The translations under genes were made by a program, and so were the position numbers. 64,000 bases of DNA from Lepas anatifera (Eukaryota > Arthropoda > Thecostraca > Lepadidae): positions 1,441,001-1,505,000 of the forward strand of contig JAOTON010001676.1 in the NCBI GenBank assembly GCA_034440635.1, in the 5' to 3' direction. A model generated the notes under the pieces. That model was given only the letters and a program-made list of their open reading frames with translations, ran no database searches and was not told the origin of the DNA. This document shows, in pieces, positions 33,316 through 44,884 of the stretch (positions are counted from its first letter, which is position 1; every line of letters begins with the position of its first letter).

Positions 33316-34290
33316 CTAGTTTTTACCCATGAGAGTGGAGAAAATGTTCCGGCGCAGTGGTGTGAGATTTTCCCGTATCACAAGCCTCGGTGGTGGCTCC
33401 GTGCTGTCTCTGACCGCCCTCGGCTTCACATCGAATCTGTTCTCATAGAGTTGGTCCCGGGTGGATTTCCTCCCTGCACTTTTGAATCTTACCAGGATGG
33501 GTTTGTGGGTGTTCCTCCCTCTTCCAAGCCTAAACGCATCCTCGATATCATCTTTAGTCACCTGTACTGGAGACTCACAGTCTTGGAATATCTTCACCGT
33601 CGTTTCTATCACGTCTTCATTCCAGGGTTGCCCTGGTGGAGGAGGGATGGCTGATCCTAGAAGAACCAAGTCCTTTTTCCTGGTTTCTGCGTGCAGGTTA
33701 TCCACCTCCGTTTCCAGCTCGGCTATTCTGTCATCTCTCACTGTGATGAGTCTCTCGAAATTGTCGATCTCCAAGTCCCTAGCTGTCACATGATCCTCTA
33801 ATTCCTTTATCCGCCCATGGACCCGTGTGAGCTCGCTTTTCAGAGAATCGAACTCACTGACCATTTCCTGCTTGAAAATGCCTATCATCTTAAGCATGGT
33901 GTTGTGAAGCACTTCCTCTGTCACCGGTCGATTCGGGTGCTGCGGTTCAGAAACGGCGACTGATTCGACGGACGAGTGCGACTGCACACTCGTTGTTCGC
34001 CGTTTTTTGGACGGACTGCTGCATTTTGTCTGGTTGTCCAACTGCTGGATCATGTCTCTGACCGACTGTTGGTGACCTCCCGCGCCCCGCTCGCTGGAGC
34101 CGCCCGTGCTCTGGCTGAGAGCGATCCGACCGGAGCCGGACCGTGGGCGGCCACGCTGCGCCGCCAGAGGCGCTGCATGCGGTTGGGGCGGGGCAACCGG
34201 CTGCCGCGTGGACGGGCGGCCATGGTCCCCGGCCGCTGCCTCAGCTGGCGTCTGAGATTTCCTTCGGCCTTGAGTTCGCCCGTTTGGCAT
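33316..34290 (-). CDS. Tx1/L1-like ORF1 (nucleic-acid-binding coiled-coil protein)
   Basis: A 324-residue frame. The first 120 residues are basic, Ser/Pro-rich and disordered-looking. Residues about 125-205 form a heptad-rich coiled coil (FDSLKSELTRVHGRIKELED and so on). After it, KKDLVLLGSAIPP to RRNIFSTLMG has the look of the L1 ORF1 RNA-binding core. The frame stops at GKN in a run of five A's; the next frame continues KLANRIHSVFSRNGEVFCRV to about 33200, so the true C terminus is probably about 42 residues longer. Confidence 0.85.
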   Translation of the reverse strand: MPNGRTQGRRKSQTPAEAAAGDHGRPSTRQPVAPPQPHAAPLAAQRGRPRSGSGRIALSQSTGGSSERGAGGHQQSVRDMIQQLDNQTKCSSPSKKRRTTSVQSHSSVESVAVSEPQHPNRPVTEEVLHNTMLKMIGIFKQEMVSEFDSLKSELTRVHGRIKELEDHVTARDLEIDNFERLITVRDDRIAELETEVDNLHAETRKKDLVLLGSAIPPPPGQPWNEDVIETTVKIFQDCESPVQVTKDDIEDAFRLGRGRNTHKPILVRFKSAGRKSTRDQLYENRFDVKPRAVRDSTEPPPRLVIRENLTPLRRNIFSTLMGKN

Positions 34291-34637
34291 GATATCAATC
34301 GAACCCCTTTATTTGCTCACAAAAGCTGCTCCGACAAAAGAAAGCCAAAGTCCCGTTGTCTACTCTGGCACTAATCCTTCATGGTGGTTCACCAATAAAT
34401 CGACAAAGTCACATTCCGTCGTCGGCGAGAAGCCGAGTTACTATCTGTCCATACCTGTCATCCAAAATGTTCTCCCTGTATCACAATAGTTTTCTCTCTC
34501 TGAAAAGGCACTTTGGTCGCATACCAGACCTGCGTACACTCACTGACTGCCTAGGTAGGATAAAATCCACACTGCTCGCTGGTGCACCGGAGCGCCGTCA
34601 ACACACGTCCGCCCCGGTCGGGTCGCCCGGGTCAACT

Positions 34638-34650
34638 GCGTTGATGATAG
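34638..34650. repeat. Target-site duplication of the LINE, 5' side
   Basis: GCGTTGATGATAG, the partner of 28555-28567. Confidence 0.92.
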
Positions 34651-36410
34651 TTGGTGGCGTGGTCTAGGATTTGGGCTTGGTCAAAGTAAGGGGTGCAGGT
34701 CCGGTGGGTGCTGAAAGCTGAGGTGTTGGATTTCGACCGAGTGCTTTCTCTCCAGCTTTCCCTGTGTTCTTTTACTCTTGTTTGCAATTCTCGGTCGGTT
34801 TCTCCGATGTAGGTGACGGGCTTGCCATTCACTGAGCACAAGCATTGTATACTGTAAATGATGTTAGAGTTCTGCTCTTTTGGTAGGTGATGCTTTGCTT
34901 TGCTGCAGAGGATGCTGGAGATGGTTCGTTGTGGTCTCGACACCAGCTGTACGCCGATTGCCCGACTTGCACGCTTGAACTGGAAAAATGATGGCTCTGT
35001 AACTGGTACCGAAAACCGGACTGGAAGAGACTGGTTGTTCGACCCCGCTGGGGCGGGAGGGCACGGGCCTTGAGCTTGGTGTCCTCAGCGGTTTTGGTGA
35101 TGGTGGACTTCATTGTAGTCAGTGAGTATCCGTTCTGCTGGAACTTTTCTTTGACGAACAACAGCTCCTTCTCTCGGTCCTTGACAGTGCTGCAGTATCT
35201 GTAGGCTCTGATGGTGTCTGCTCGAATGGCCGCTGTGAGGTACCGAGGTTCTGTGAAAGACTGGAAAGGGACCACCTGATTGGTGGCGCAGTCCTTGCGG
35301 TACACCTTGGTGATGAATCAGTCTTCTCCTCTTCTTATATCAATGTCAAAAAATGCGAGATGTCGGTCTTTTTCCAGTTCAGATGTCACGTTTATACTGC
35401 TCTCCTTATTGTTCAGGACTTGGACCCATGCGCTCAAAGCGTCATCATCTCCTTCGAACAGGATGAGGTAATCGTCTGCATAGCGACAAAACATGATGAC
35501 TCTTCCACCACAGGTTGTTGCCAACTGTGCTATGTCTTCCTCCCAAGCACCCATATAGAAGTCTGCTACTAGCGGAGAATAGCTCTTGCCCATTGCTAAG
35601 CCGCTGGTCTGTCTAAACAAGCGTTCTCGGCCTGCATCTTCTACCACAGCGTGATAATTATTGATGGATAACTGCAGAAAGTCTGCGACAGAGTCTGGTT
35701 TTAGGGAGGTAACAGCCATTAAAGCATCTTTGTTGGTACGTAGCAGATCACGGATGAGGTTTATGGCCGGCCCGGTGGGTATAGAGGGAAACATCGCCTC
35801 CACATCTAGCGAAACCACACGACAGGTGTTCGCGGTGTGCTCCATATTCTGCAGCAACTCCAAAACTTGTAGAGGCGAGTTGATTGAGTTTGGTGGTCTC
35901 GGTAGGATTTTCAGGCATGATGTGAAGTGTTTTGTAAGTTCATAATCCACCGCTCGATGAGCTGGGCAGATGGGTCTCAATTTCATTCAGGTTGGTAAGC
36001 CAAAGTACTCGTTCTTCCTATGATGTTGGAGGACCGGCGTACTCACGTGTTTTGACGAGGCCATAGAAGGGTCCGCATCTTCCGTGCATTTGGGACAGTC
36101 GCCGGTATAACTTGTAGGTGTTTTCATCCTGCGTTTTCAGGACTCTGATGCGGTTTACACCGCGAGTAGCAGGGCCTGCAAAGGCTGTTATTAGATGGTC
36201 ATTGAAGGTGTTTGAGAAGACAGTGGTAGGATTGGAGGGTAACTCTTCGTACTTGTAGCGGTGGTTTTAAACAGCGGAACAAGGCAGCTATGTAATCTGT
36301 GCGGTCCATCACCACTAGAGCTTTAGCCTTGTCTGTTGGAATAATTACCCTGGACTTATCTTGGGTCAATGCTTGCAGAGGTTGCGTTATGGATCTAGGT
36401 GGCTTTGGCT
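34638..36410 (-). pseudogene. Penelope-like element, left copy: RT and GIY-YIG coding
   Basis: On the minus strand the order is: an N-terminal part with broken frames (RVIIPTDKAKALVVMDRTDYIAALF near 36340-36260; RRLSQMHGRCGPFYGLVKT near 36110-36050), then an RT core (35318-35986) with KLRPICPAHRAVDYELTKHF, VSLDVEAMFPSIP (motif A), SGLAMGKSYSP and RYADDYLILF (motif C). After a stop following RRGED comes TKVYRKDCATNQVVPFQ-type linker, then a GIY-YIG endonuclease: NIIYSIQC and VTYIGETDRELQTRVKEH (34632-34943). Penelope elements pair RT with GIY-YIG. Several shifts and stops make it inactive. It is 5'-truncated at about 36410, where the second copy begins in the opposite direction. Confidence 0.9.
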
Positions 36411-36630
36411 TTGGCTTTGACCCTTTGAGCGCATGGGTTCAAGTCCTGAACAATAAGGAGAGCAGCATAAACGTGACATCTGAACTGGAAAAAGACCAAC
36501 ATCTCGCATTTTTGGACATCGATATACGAAGAGGAGAAGACCGATTCCTCACCAAGGTGTACCGCAAGAACTGCGCCACCAATCAGGTCGTCCCTTTCCA
36601 GTCTTTCACAGAACCTCGGTACCTCACAGC
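36411..36630 (+). pseudogene. Penelope-like element, right copy: RT fragment before the hAT insertion
   Basis: Reads LSAWVQVLNNKESSINVTSELEK, FLDIDIRRGEDRFLTKVYRK and FTEPRYLTA in one frame, nearly the same as the left copy but without its stop after RRGED. It breaks at 36630 within CTCACAGC and resumes at 40814. Confidence 0.9.
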
Positions 36631-36839
36631 CAGAGGTGGAAAAACCCACCAACTCGCCAACCAGGGCTTGGGACAGAACTTGGCTAGTAAAAATATTAAG
36701 TGCGACAGATAAAGTCTACCAAATCGGAACTCCAGCAACCGCCGAGAAAACAAAAAACTCCCAGGAAGCCGGTCTTTACGCTGCTAAAAATATCGATACA
36801 CAGGCAGATCCAGGAGGCAATAGCACTTGACACTCCCCC

Positions 36840-37080
36840 CCCCACACACACACTCCCATAAACACTCGCCTCCATCTGAAATGGTCATGGACCCCTGAAA
36901 TATCGATGGCGCCACCTAAAATGCCCCTCCCACTCCCACCCGTTCAGTATGCAAGTATCGCGCCCCCACAATAAGTTTTTTTCCGTACAAAAAGGTGTCC
37001 CCATGGCCCGGATGGCGCCCCAGCTTATACGCCCCCTTTTCCACGCGATCGGAAATCCTGGATCCGCCTATGCCTCGATA
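36840..37080. mobile_element. hAT-type MITE remnant
   Basis: Shares wording with the MITE at 59906-60159 (CGGATGGCGCCCC and the end ATCCTGGATCCGCCTATG near 37055-37072). The left end is missing. Confidence 0.5.
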
Positions 37081-37845
37081 GAAGACTCAATAGATAAGAC
37101 TTTCTGGCGAATAAAACAAGTGAATTACAATTGTCTAATTAGTAGTCACGTTTCTTTGCTGTTTTTCTACGGCAGCGCTGCGGCCAGCAATGACCTTGGA
37201 CAGTGGATGCGACAGTGATATTGGCGACAGCCAGACTTGCCGGATATACAGGGCCCGGCCAGCCCCGACGGCAAATCTGAACATTGGAGTCACTGCTCAC
37301 TTGCTCACAGTCGAAAACATTGAGTATGGGAATGTTCCTCGCAAAAATCCGAGAGCTCTTGATGCCAGGTGCTTTGTCAAAAATAACCCAAGACAAATGA
37401 CGCAAGGGATTGAAACACGTGATTCATAATATCATAACCAAGAATAGGGCATTAATAGCGCATTTGTAACATTTTCTACCGTCCTTATCTTGGGTATTTT
37501 TCAAGGCCAGTTGGTATTTCCTGAAAAAAATGTCTGGCATCAAATGCTCTCGGATTTTCGCAAGAGTACCTGAAACATCCCCAAACTTCCGTTTCCTTAT
37601 TATGTCGATATCGATGTACTGTCGTTTGTAAATGCCTATAACTTGATTCATCGAGTAGGTCGGCGTGTGAAAATTATTTTAGCGTTGGACGGAACTTGAT
37701 AAAAGTGCTCAAAATAGTATGTTTGCCTTCGTACATCGAGGGATCTTCGTACCAAGATTCTTCGTACTGCCCTTGTACAGCAGCAATCTGCGACCGCACA
37801 CCGCTAAAGGAAGATAAATGGATGGGAGAGCAATTCAAAGTTTCT

Positions 37846-39095
37846 TTAACCCTATTTCCGGCAGGGGGGCTAATATTGCCCCCCTTCAGGTTTTTCGAGA
37901 ATATCTCCGAAACGGCTTGCGATAGAACTTTGAAACTTCCTGACTTTTCCTAAAACTAGTACAGGCAGGTTTTCTGCAATTTTCAAGATTATATATTTAC
38001 CAGGGGCGGAGCTATGGCTGGGTTTTTGGGGAGGTTCTATCCACAAACCAAGTATTATCGTATGCGATGGGTTTTTTTGTAAAAGGAAGCCGTCTCTGCT
38101 GATCCTGATATCAGTTATATGGTTTTATTATATCATTTTTTATGTGAGATGATAGTGCATTCACAATTGTCACTATTTGTATTCATCAGGGGCGGTTACA
38201 GCAGTTCAAAATGGGGGGAATGTTATCAAGAAGGACTAAACGTTAGTAAGTGAGAAGACTGCTTACAGCCGTGCCAGGGCGAATACAATTGGGTGTATGA
38301 AAATTCAAAATAGTTATAACCCAATTCTAGATTACCAGAGGCGTGTCCAGTCACTACACATTTTCAAAATGTATATTCCCAGCCAGTATCACCGCCGCGA
38401 CTCAATATCGTTGTATATTGAAAATGTGTTTCCAATCACCCCCACCCCCACGACGAGTCCTTGATCCGCCTTTGTCACCCCCCTTTCCCAGAGCTGCCAT
38501 GGGAGGGTAAAAATTATCAGAAATTAAATTTCAACTAGTCGAGGGACTAATATACTCATGCATACCATTCGCATATTGTTGGTATGTATTTTACCCCACT
38601 GTTTTACCTTACTGCATCCGCCCCTGATGAGTTTTTCACTTTTTTTCTCATTTATTTATGTGTCAAAGATGCCAAGCAGTATATGACGGCTTCTAATCCG
38701 CGTAACAAAAACTTTTTAGGTTGTATATATTTCCCCTCATAGTCCTGGTCCTGGAACTGCCATTGAATTTCGAATTTTTACGTAACTCGAGTATACGAAA
38801 ATTTTGGGTCAATTATTTGTAAATCTGAACTAGTTTTGTGAAAATCGTACAACAGAGACAAGGGTTATGGAAAATCTAAAAAATACACAAAAATTGTATA
38901 TTTTGCACGACCTTCTCCTAAAAAATAAAAATTTTGAAATTTTCTTTTTTCAAAATAAAGTTTAGCAGCAGAGGAATCTATGGCACTTCGAATTTTCAAA
39001 ATCGGCCGGTTAGATTACGAGATCTTAGGGGGGCCGATATTGCCCCCCCTTGCCGGAAATAGGGGTAGCCGGGAGCCTGACGGAAATAGGGTTAA
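37846..39095. mobile_element. TTAA-bounded element (CCCTATTTCCG family)
   Basis: TTAA at 37846-37849 and 39092-39095 with inward ends CCCTATTTCCG on both sides. Just inside each end is a G-run followed by ATATTGCCCCCC. No transposase frame. CAGGGGCGG-type hAT ends at 38002, 38191 and 38625 suggest further nested MITEs. Confidence 0.7.
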
Positions 39096-40813
39096 TTGCC
39101 CAAAAAGGGTAAAAGCTGCCCAGCTTTGGTTGATCTTCCCCAAGGCTGCCCCAATGAGCTCTTGTCAAAACCTGCCATGCTGTACAGAACCTGCCATGCC
39201 GATTCGACCATGGCCCCCAAAGCAATAAAAGGGTCCCGACCCTCTTCTGGCCTGTTCAATAGCCAACCACGTTTTCATAATTGATCAATTGGGGAACTGT
39301 TCATCAATAAAACTATTATGATTGTTTTTGTCCATTTGCAAGATATCTTATTGATAGTGCAAACTTTCTTGACTGCTCCATATAAATTCTGTCCATTGAC
39401 TCCGTCAGTCATACTTTCTATAGAAAGTATACTCAAGTATACTTGACCTATTCTCAGGTGGATGGGCTTGGCTTCCCTCTAAAGCAACCTGCTGGATCTG
39501 CACCTGTTTGGGCAGCATTTGACACTGCTGATTTTGGGGATTTGCCGTACAGCAAATTTTGACAAGCGTTCTCAATAACCACTTTACCCAATAATGGGCT
39601 ATTTAACCCATGTTAGTTCTTAAATGTGGGAACTGTCAAGACCAGTTAAAAGGGAAGATGACACCCTCTCAATATGATCTTAACTGAGCAAGCCATGTGA
39701 TATGACATTTCAAGAAACCACTTGATCACCATTTAATTTGTCCAAGGTTCTACTGTTTGCAGAAAAAATGAAGAAATTTACACCTATTGACCCTGTCCTA
39801 CCTAGTCATGTTTACATTTTATGACACAATCTTAGGCAAGGTATGTTATGCTCAACCCTGCTGCACATGCTGAGGGAATAATTATTTTGTCATCTTAAAT
39901 CCCATACACCAAACATTGGTCTTTTGATTGTACATGGGTATCTTTAACCTGATTATTGACTGTGTAAGCCTATCGACTGTGTTTAAGCTCAAAAGATGTT
40001 TCACTATTTCAAGAAAAAGAGAAAAAATTATATGTTGCTTTGGTTCCTAATGGTAACCTCTTTTAGCTAAAACATTTGTTTGCATTCATATTCATTGTTG
40101 GCTCAAATATAATAGGAAAATAGCATTGCCAGCTCATGGGCCAATTTTATATCACAATAATTTGGATACTTTTCATTACTAACAGAGGAAAATTAACTCA
40201 AACAAAATATTACAAAATATTAATCCTAGCAACTCCATATAAAACTAGCAGTTGATGCATAGTTGAACCATACCAATTATTTTTATTGAAATATCAGCCA
40301 TCAGTTGTTTTGCAGAAATGAGCCAGAGTCATTATTTTCACCATGTATTGTCCCTAGAAGCACTACAATTTTGAATTATTCCAATGTGTGATCTTCCTTT
40401 CGAAAAAAAACTCAGCAGGCCATCAGGGAATAAAATGGGCTACCCCTGTCCTGGTTTGGTTGTACTCTATAAAATTTTGAGAATCCTTACTTGAGTAATA
40501 AAACCAGTGGTTAAATTTTCCTTTAAATATTTGTTTGAAATTCACAAAGTTGCTTGTTAAAAATGTGCTTTAACCATATTTCCAAATGTCGGTGAACCAT
40601 ATATGTAAACAAATATAACAAAATACCAGTCTTAGTAACTATAATATGCTAAGGAACTTGGCTTAACTGGAGTTTTAGGTAGATCTACAACTGACTTTCC
40701 AAACCTTGTATGTTGTGTTGTACCAGCATGCAACTTATCCTTGGTGCGACAGTTTTGCCCATACGAATTCTGATTGGCGACAGTTTTGACATTTTTCCTC
40801 CCCTGCTCACAGC

Positions 40814-41569
40814 GGCCATTCGAGCAGACACCATCAGAGCCTACAGGTACTGCAGCACTGCCAAGGACCGAGAGAAGGAACTGTTGTTCGTCAAAGAAAA
40901 GTTCCAGCAAAACGGATACCCACTGACTACAATCAAGTCCACCATCACCAAAACCGCTGAGGACATCAAGCTCAAGGTCCGTGCCCTCCCGGCCCCAGCG
41001 GGGTCGAACAACCAGTCTCTTCCAGTCCGGTTTTCGGTACCATTTACAGGGCCATCATTTTTCCAGTTCAAACGTGCAAGTCGGGCAATCGGCGTACAGC
41101 TGGTGTCGAGACCACAACGAACCATCTCCAGCATCCTCTGCAGCAAAGCAAAGCATCACCTACCAAAAGAGCAGAACTCTAACATCATTTACAGTATACA
41201 ATGCTCATGCTCAGTGAATGGCAAGCTCGTCACCTACATCGGAGAAACCGACCGAGAATTGCAAACAAGAGTAAAAGAACAAAGGGAAAGCTGGAGAGAA
41301 AGCACTCGGTCGAAAGCCAATACCTCAGCTTTCAGCACCCACCGGACCTGCACCCCTTACTTTGACCAAGCCCAAATCCTGGATCACGCCACCAACTATC
41401 ATCAACGCCTGCTCCTAGAGTCCGCTTACATCCGCACTGCTGGCCGTCGTGAGACGGTACTGACATCACCGAACGACGCCAACATCAACCGGAACTCTGG
41501 GAGCAGGCTTCCCATCATACATAGCTGCAGCTCTAAGTACTTTTTGGATGACTTTAACATATGTTGGTG
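40814..41569 (+). pseudogene. Penelope-like element, right copy: linker and GIY-YIG domain
   Basis: One frame from AIRADTIRAYRYC through CSKAKHHLPKEQN, NIIYSIQCSCSVNGKLVTYIGETDRELQTR (GIY-YIG motifs), YFDQAQILDHATNYHQRLLLES to IHSCSSKYFLDDFNICW and a stop. This portion shows no break. The RT upstream is truncated at 36411 and interrupted by the hAT, so the copy as a whole is inactive. Confidence 0.9.
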
Positions 41570-42155
41570 ATCAGCTAGTTTTTATATTATTGTTATAGGA
41601 TTGTCATATATTACATTTTTATTATATATTGCATACTTTTATTTTTATCGATATATAGGATGGCTGGATGTGCTTCTTAACTTTTATATATTTTTGTAGC
41701 TTTTTACTGAATATTGACATGTGTACTAGTATTTAATGTGTGAAGTACCTACCGTTATTATTAGATACTTGTTAGTTCTATTAACTATGATGTTGCAATG
41801 GATCTTATATTCTCTTTTTTAGCACTTTTCTAACCATTAGCGTTTTTATACTAGCATATAATGTGTGTTAAGTACCTACCATTATTATTCTGTACTGTGT
41901 AAGCCACCTTTAATCGTTGAATATCAAAATATGAGAAATTGCGTTGTTACTAAAATGTTCTTCAGGTAGGTAACTTTCTTAATCGTGGACATTTCATGGA
42001 ATACTTTTTGCCTTTGTTATATAATTTTTGTAACGTGTCTTGTCTTCCGATGTTCACCGATCGATCCGACCACTCGCTGACGAAGGCTGATAAAAATATG
42101 GCTGAAAGCTCCGAACGTTTTTCATTTTTACTAGTGGAGAAGTCCTTTATATTTA
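41570..42155 (+). mobile_element. Penelope-like element, right copy: 3' region and pseudo-LTR
   Basis: An AT-rich 3' region matching 27.8-28.4 kb in reverse. The hammerhead-like core is CTGACGA at 42077-42083 and GAAA at 42104-42107; stem II (AGGC...GGCT) has one mismatch compared with the left copy. It ends ACTAGTGGAGAAGTCCTTTATATTTATGTAAT, the mirror of the left terminus near 27686-27717. Confidence 0.85.
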
Positions 42156-44011
42156 TGTAATTCATTCACATCCACTTATCATGTCATTTCGAGAAGGGGG
42201 AAGATGGGCGGGCGTTGACCGGGTGTTTGGGAGCGGCCTCATTGTAGCAGTCACAGAGGAGTGTGGCCGCGGCCTCAGCCCCGTCAGTGAGCAATACACC
42301 GGCACGTGCGACACTCAATAACAAGGCACTGATTTGGCCCGCTTCACCAGACTAGCGAAAGATGCAAGATAAAGTATAGTATAATAAGGATAAAGCAATA
42401 TTAGAGATAGTGCATTAACTCCTTTTCATCCTTGTCTTCAGTAATTTATCTATTTTAGGGCCATTTCCGTTTTCCACCTGCACTTCCAGCGGAGGGTTAA
42501 TGACCCACGCCTGAGCCCGGGTCATGGATATATGATCAATATGTGTAAGATCCCGCAGGCACACCTTGCGTTTCTCAGTGGGAATAGTATGTGATATCAA
42601 TATTAGACGTAGAGATCAAATCTGTTCTCATTGGTGCCGATAACATTTTAACCAAAATACATGCGCAATCTTGGTCACATACCAAGGTCAGGGTCACCCA
42701 AATATATTTTTCTTCCAGCTTTCAGATATGCAAATGCACTCAGAAGCTCATGCGCCCTAAAACAATACCCATATCGGCTACGATCCGGAGGTGTCTCCTG
42801 AAGCCACCAAAACACCAGCGACATAACCTACTTCGTGATCTCATTAACCCGACTAAGAGTTCGCATAACCAAACAAAATTGTTCCAGATGGTTCCACGCG
42901 CACCAAAGCAAGGTTTCACACCAAAAATGGAAAATATAAAAATAGGACTTCTTGAAGAAAATCAATTCAAAGAAAATGTTAATAGGTCACGATGTCAATA
43001 TTTCACCTCCGGTCAGCAATAATATGCTTCCTGAATAGCCCCATGCATTACCTTTCTAGTGATCTGAAACTTTCTGAGGATTATTTAATTCTTCCTAACA
43101 ATAAAATACAAATATGTCACAACTTCACGTCTGACCTCAAATTTCTGTGACCTCTATCTCGTGACCTATTTGACCTCGGACCCAAAAAATTGAATATGGT
43201 GCCAGACATAATGGAGTTCATGGGCAAGCTGGCATACAAAGTTTGAGCGAATTCGAAGGGGTGACGGTGACACGCTTGCCCGATCCGTGCTAGAGTTGCC
43301 CACACGGCTATCCGACGGCGTGTAACGTCTCGCCCTCGTCGGATGGTCTTATTGCCGAATTTTGAGGTCTCGTGGTAGTCGTCAGAATTGCACTAGTCGA
43401 AGAGGCAGAGTTCGACATTAACTTTAAAGTGCCATATTGTTAGCCAGGACCATGAGGTGAGTTGCTGCAGTTGTGCGTTCGTCTGCAAGTCCTACCTGCT
43501 GAGGGCCCGGGGGTCTGGTATTCATACCAGTCACCAACGAGCACGAAGGCGTTGTGGAAAAAAGACCACGTACCCTTTTGGAAGAATCTTCATACCTCCA
43601 CAGATGGATTTTGCGCATGTAGACAACTTCTCATGTGATTCTTCAAAGCATCAAGGCTATGATGCTTTATCCAATTGGAACACGTTCGTCAAAAATGCTA
43701 CTCTCTTTGTGCTAGATGTTTTACCACATACCTATTTACGTCTGGTACCGGGACACTTATGTGCTACGGAAGGAATGGCGCTCGCTCACCAAACGACTGC
43801 CAGCTACCTCCCTGTCTGGCTCTGCTTTGTCGGTGTCGTGGTTGGAGCCGTCCACTCTGAAAAGTCTACCCTAGCTGCAGCTTTTGGGCAATAAATCTTC
43901 TTTGAGCACAACCACATATCGAAAACAGTTAAATCATCTTTCTTCAACGGCTCAAGAAGTGCAGTATGTACTGGATAATACGGGAAAAAATTATGCAATG
44001 GCTCTGAAACA
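42156..44011. other. No gene; AGGTCA-type scrap
   Basis: 43110-43190 has four TGACCT words and resembles the TTAA elements. 43440-43530 has weak tRNA-like spacing, not convincing. The frame at 43457-43894 shows no known motif. Confidence 0.4.
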
Positions 44012-44831
44012 TTAACACGCGCATTGACGGGGGTCTGAACCACCTTCGCATTGACGGGGGGGCGGGTACCCGCCCCCTAAGATCTCGAGAACCACGGTAG
44101 GTAGCGAAAAACAGTAAACGGCGTTGGGCTGCCCATCCACTTCTCCATCGAAAACATTTGAACCATTTTTTGTCAGGTCACATTAAGGTCACGAGAGGTC
44201 AAAACATGCCCGTCATAGGGGTAACATGTAAAATTCAGTTTTTCGGGCATTACATCTGAACAAGTAAAGATAGAGCAAAACGACTTGAACTATATGAATC
44301 CTCTTAGCAAGCTGAATCGAATGATATATAATTTGACCTTGCTAGGTCAAATCAAGGATTTGACCTGACCTGAGGTCAGGTCAGGGTTAAATTATATAAA
44401 ATGCATATCATTAGAACTGCAAAGCCCAGGCGAGTCTAATGCAGCTAAAATAAATGCTCTATCACCATCCGTTACTGAGTTATTCCGTAAAAAACATTTT
44501 TCCCATGTATTTCCAATGGAGAGGTCATACCTAATACCGGAACATATGTTAGAGAACTCGGTGGGGCCATTATGTGATATGAGTTTCAATCGGATAAGTT
44601 CACCCTGCTTCGACTTATGCTATCTTAAACTTTTTTTGAGGTCGGGTCACTTGACCTGTACTGGTGACCTGACCTGAGATGACCTAACCTTAAAATTTTC
44701 ACAGAAGTTGTAAAAATGATAAGGGAAAAGGTATACCAAGTACGGCGGCGCTACGCGCTGCCGTTTTTCTACTGTCTCCGAAAAACCCGAGGGGGGGGCG
44801 GATACCCGCCCCCCGTCAATGCGCGTGTTAA
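44012..44831. mobile_element. TTAA-bounded element dense in AGGTCA words, second family
   Basis: TTAA at 44012-44015 and 44828-44831. Both inward ends read CACGCGCATTGACGGGGG. About 14 AGGTCA/TGACCT words lie inside (notably 44175-44205, 44335-44395, 44650-44690). GGCGCTACGCGCTGCCGTTTTTCT near the right end parallels copy 1 at 26.34 kb although the terminal repeats differ. No ORF. Confidence 0.82.
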
Positions 44832-44884
44832 TGCTTGAACATGGAATGAACGTCAACCGGCAATCGCTAACGCAACCTATGCAT

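Larger units (their letters stand above)
28568..34637 (-). mobile_element. Near-intact Tx1/L1-like LINE
   Basis: A 6.07-kb element on the minus strand: a 5' region from 34637, ORF1, ORF2, and a 3' end in GGAAAAAA at 28568-28576. It is bounded by a perfect 13-base duplication and lies within Penelope coding sequence. Only two lesions were noticed: a frame slip in an A run at the end of ORF1 and one in-frame TGA in ORF2. The light damage suggests a young insertion. Confidence 0.92.
36631..40805. mobile_element. hAT-like element, 4,175 bp, without recognised transposase
   Basis: Left end CAGAGGTGGAAAAACC; right end read inward CAGGGGAGGAAAAATG. It is flanked by perfect 8-base duplications CTCACAGC (36623-36630 and 40806-40813), and its removal restores the Penelope frame as YLTA|AIRAD. 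The interior contains another MITE (36840-37080), a TTAA element (37846-39095), and about 1.5 kb of AT-rich sequence without a transposase frame. It is a non-autonomous or eroded copy. Confidence 0.88.

Noticed and set aside
40632..40910. hAT transposase N terminus at the right end of the 36.6-40.8 kb element
   Set aside because: The frame has no BED or THAP zinc finger and no match to hAT motifs.
43440..43530. tRNA gene or SINE head
   Set aside because: The B-box-like word (GGTATTCATACC) and the A-box spacing fit poorly, and no cloverleaf could be drawn.
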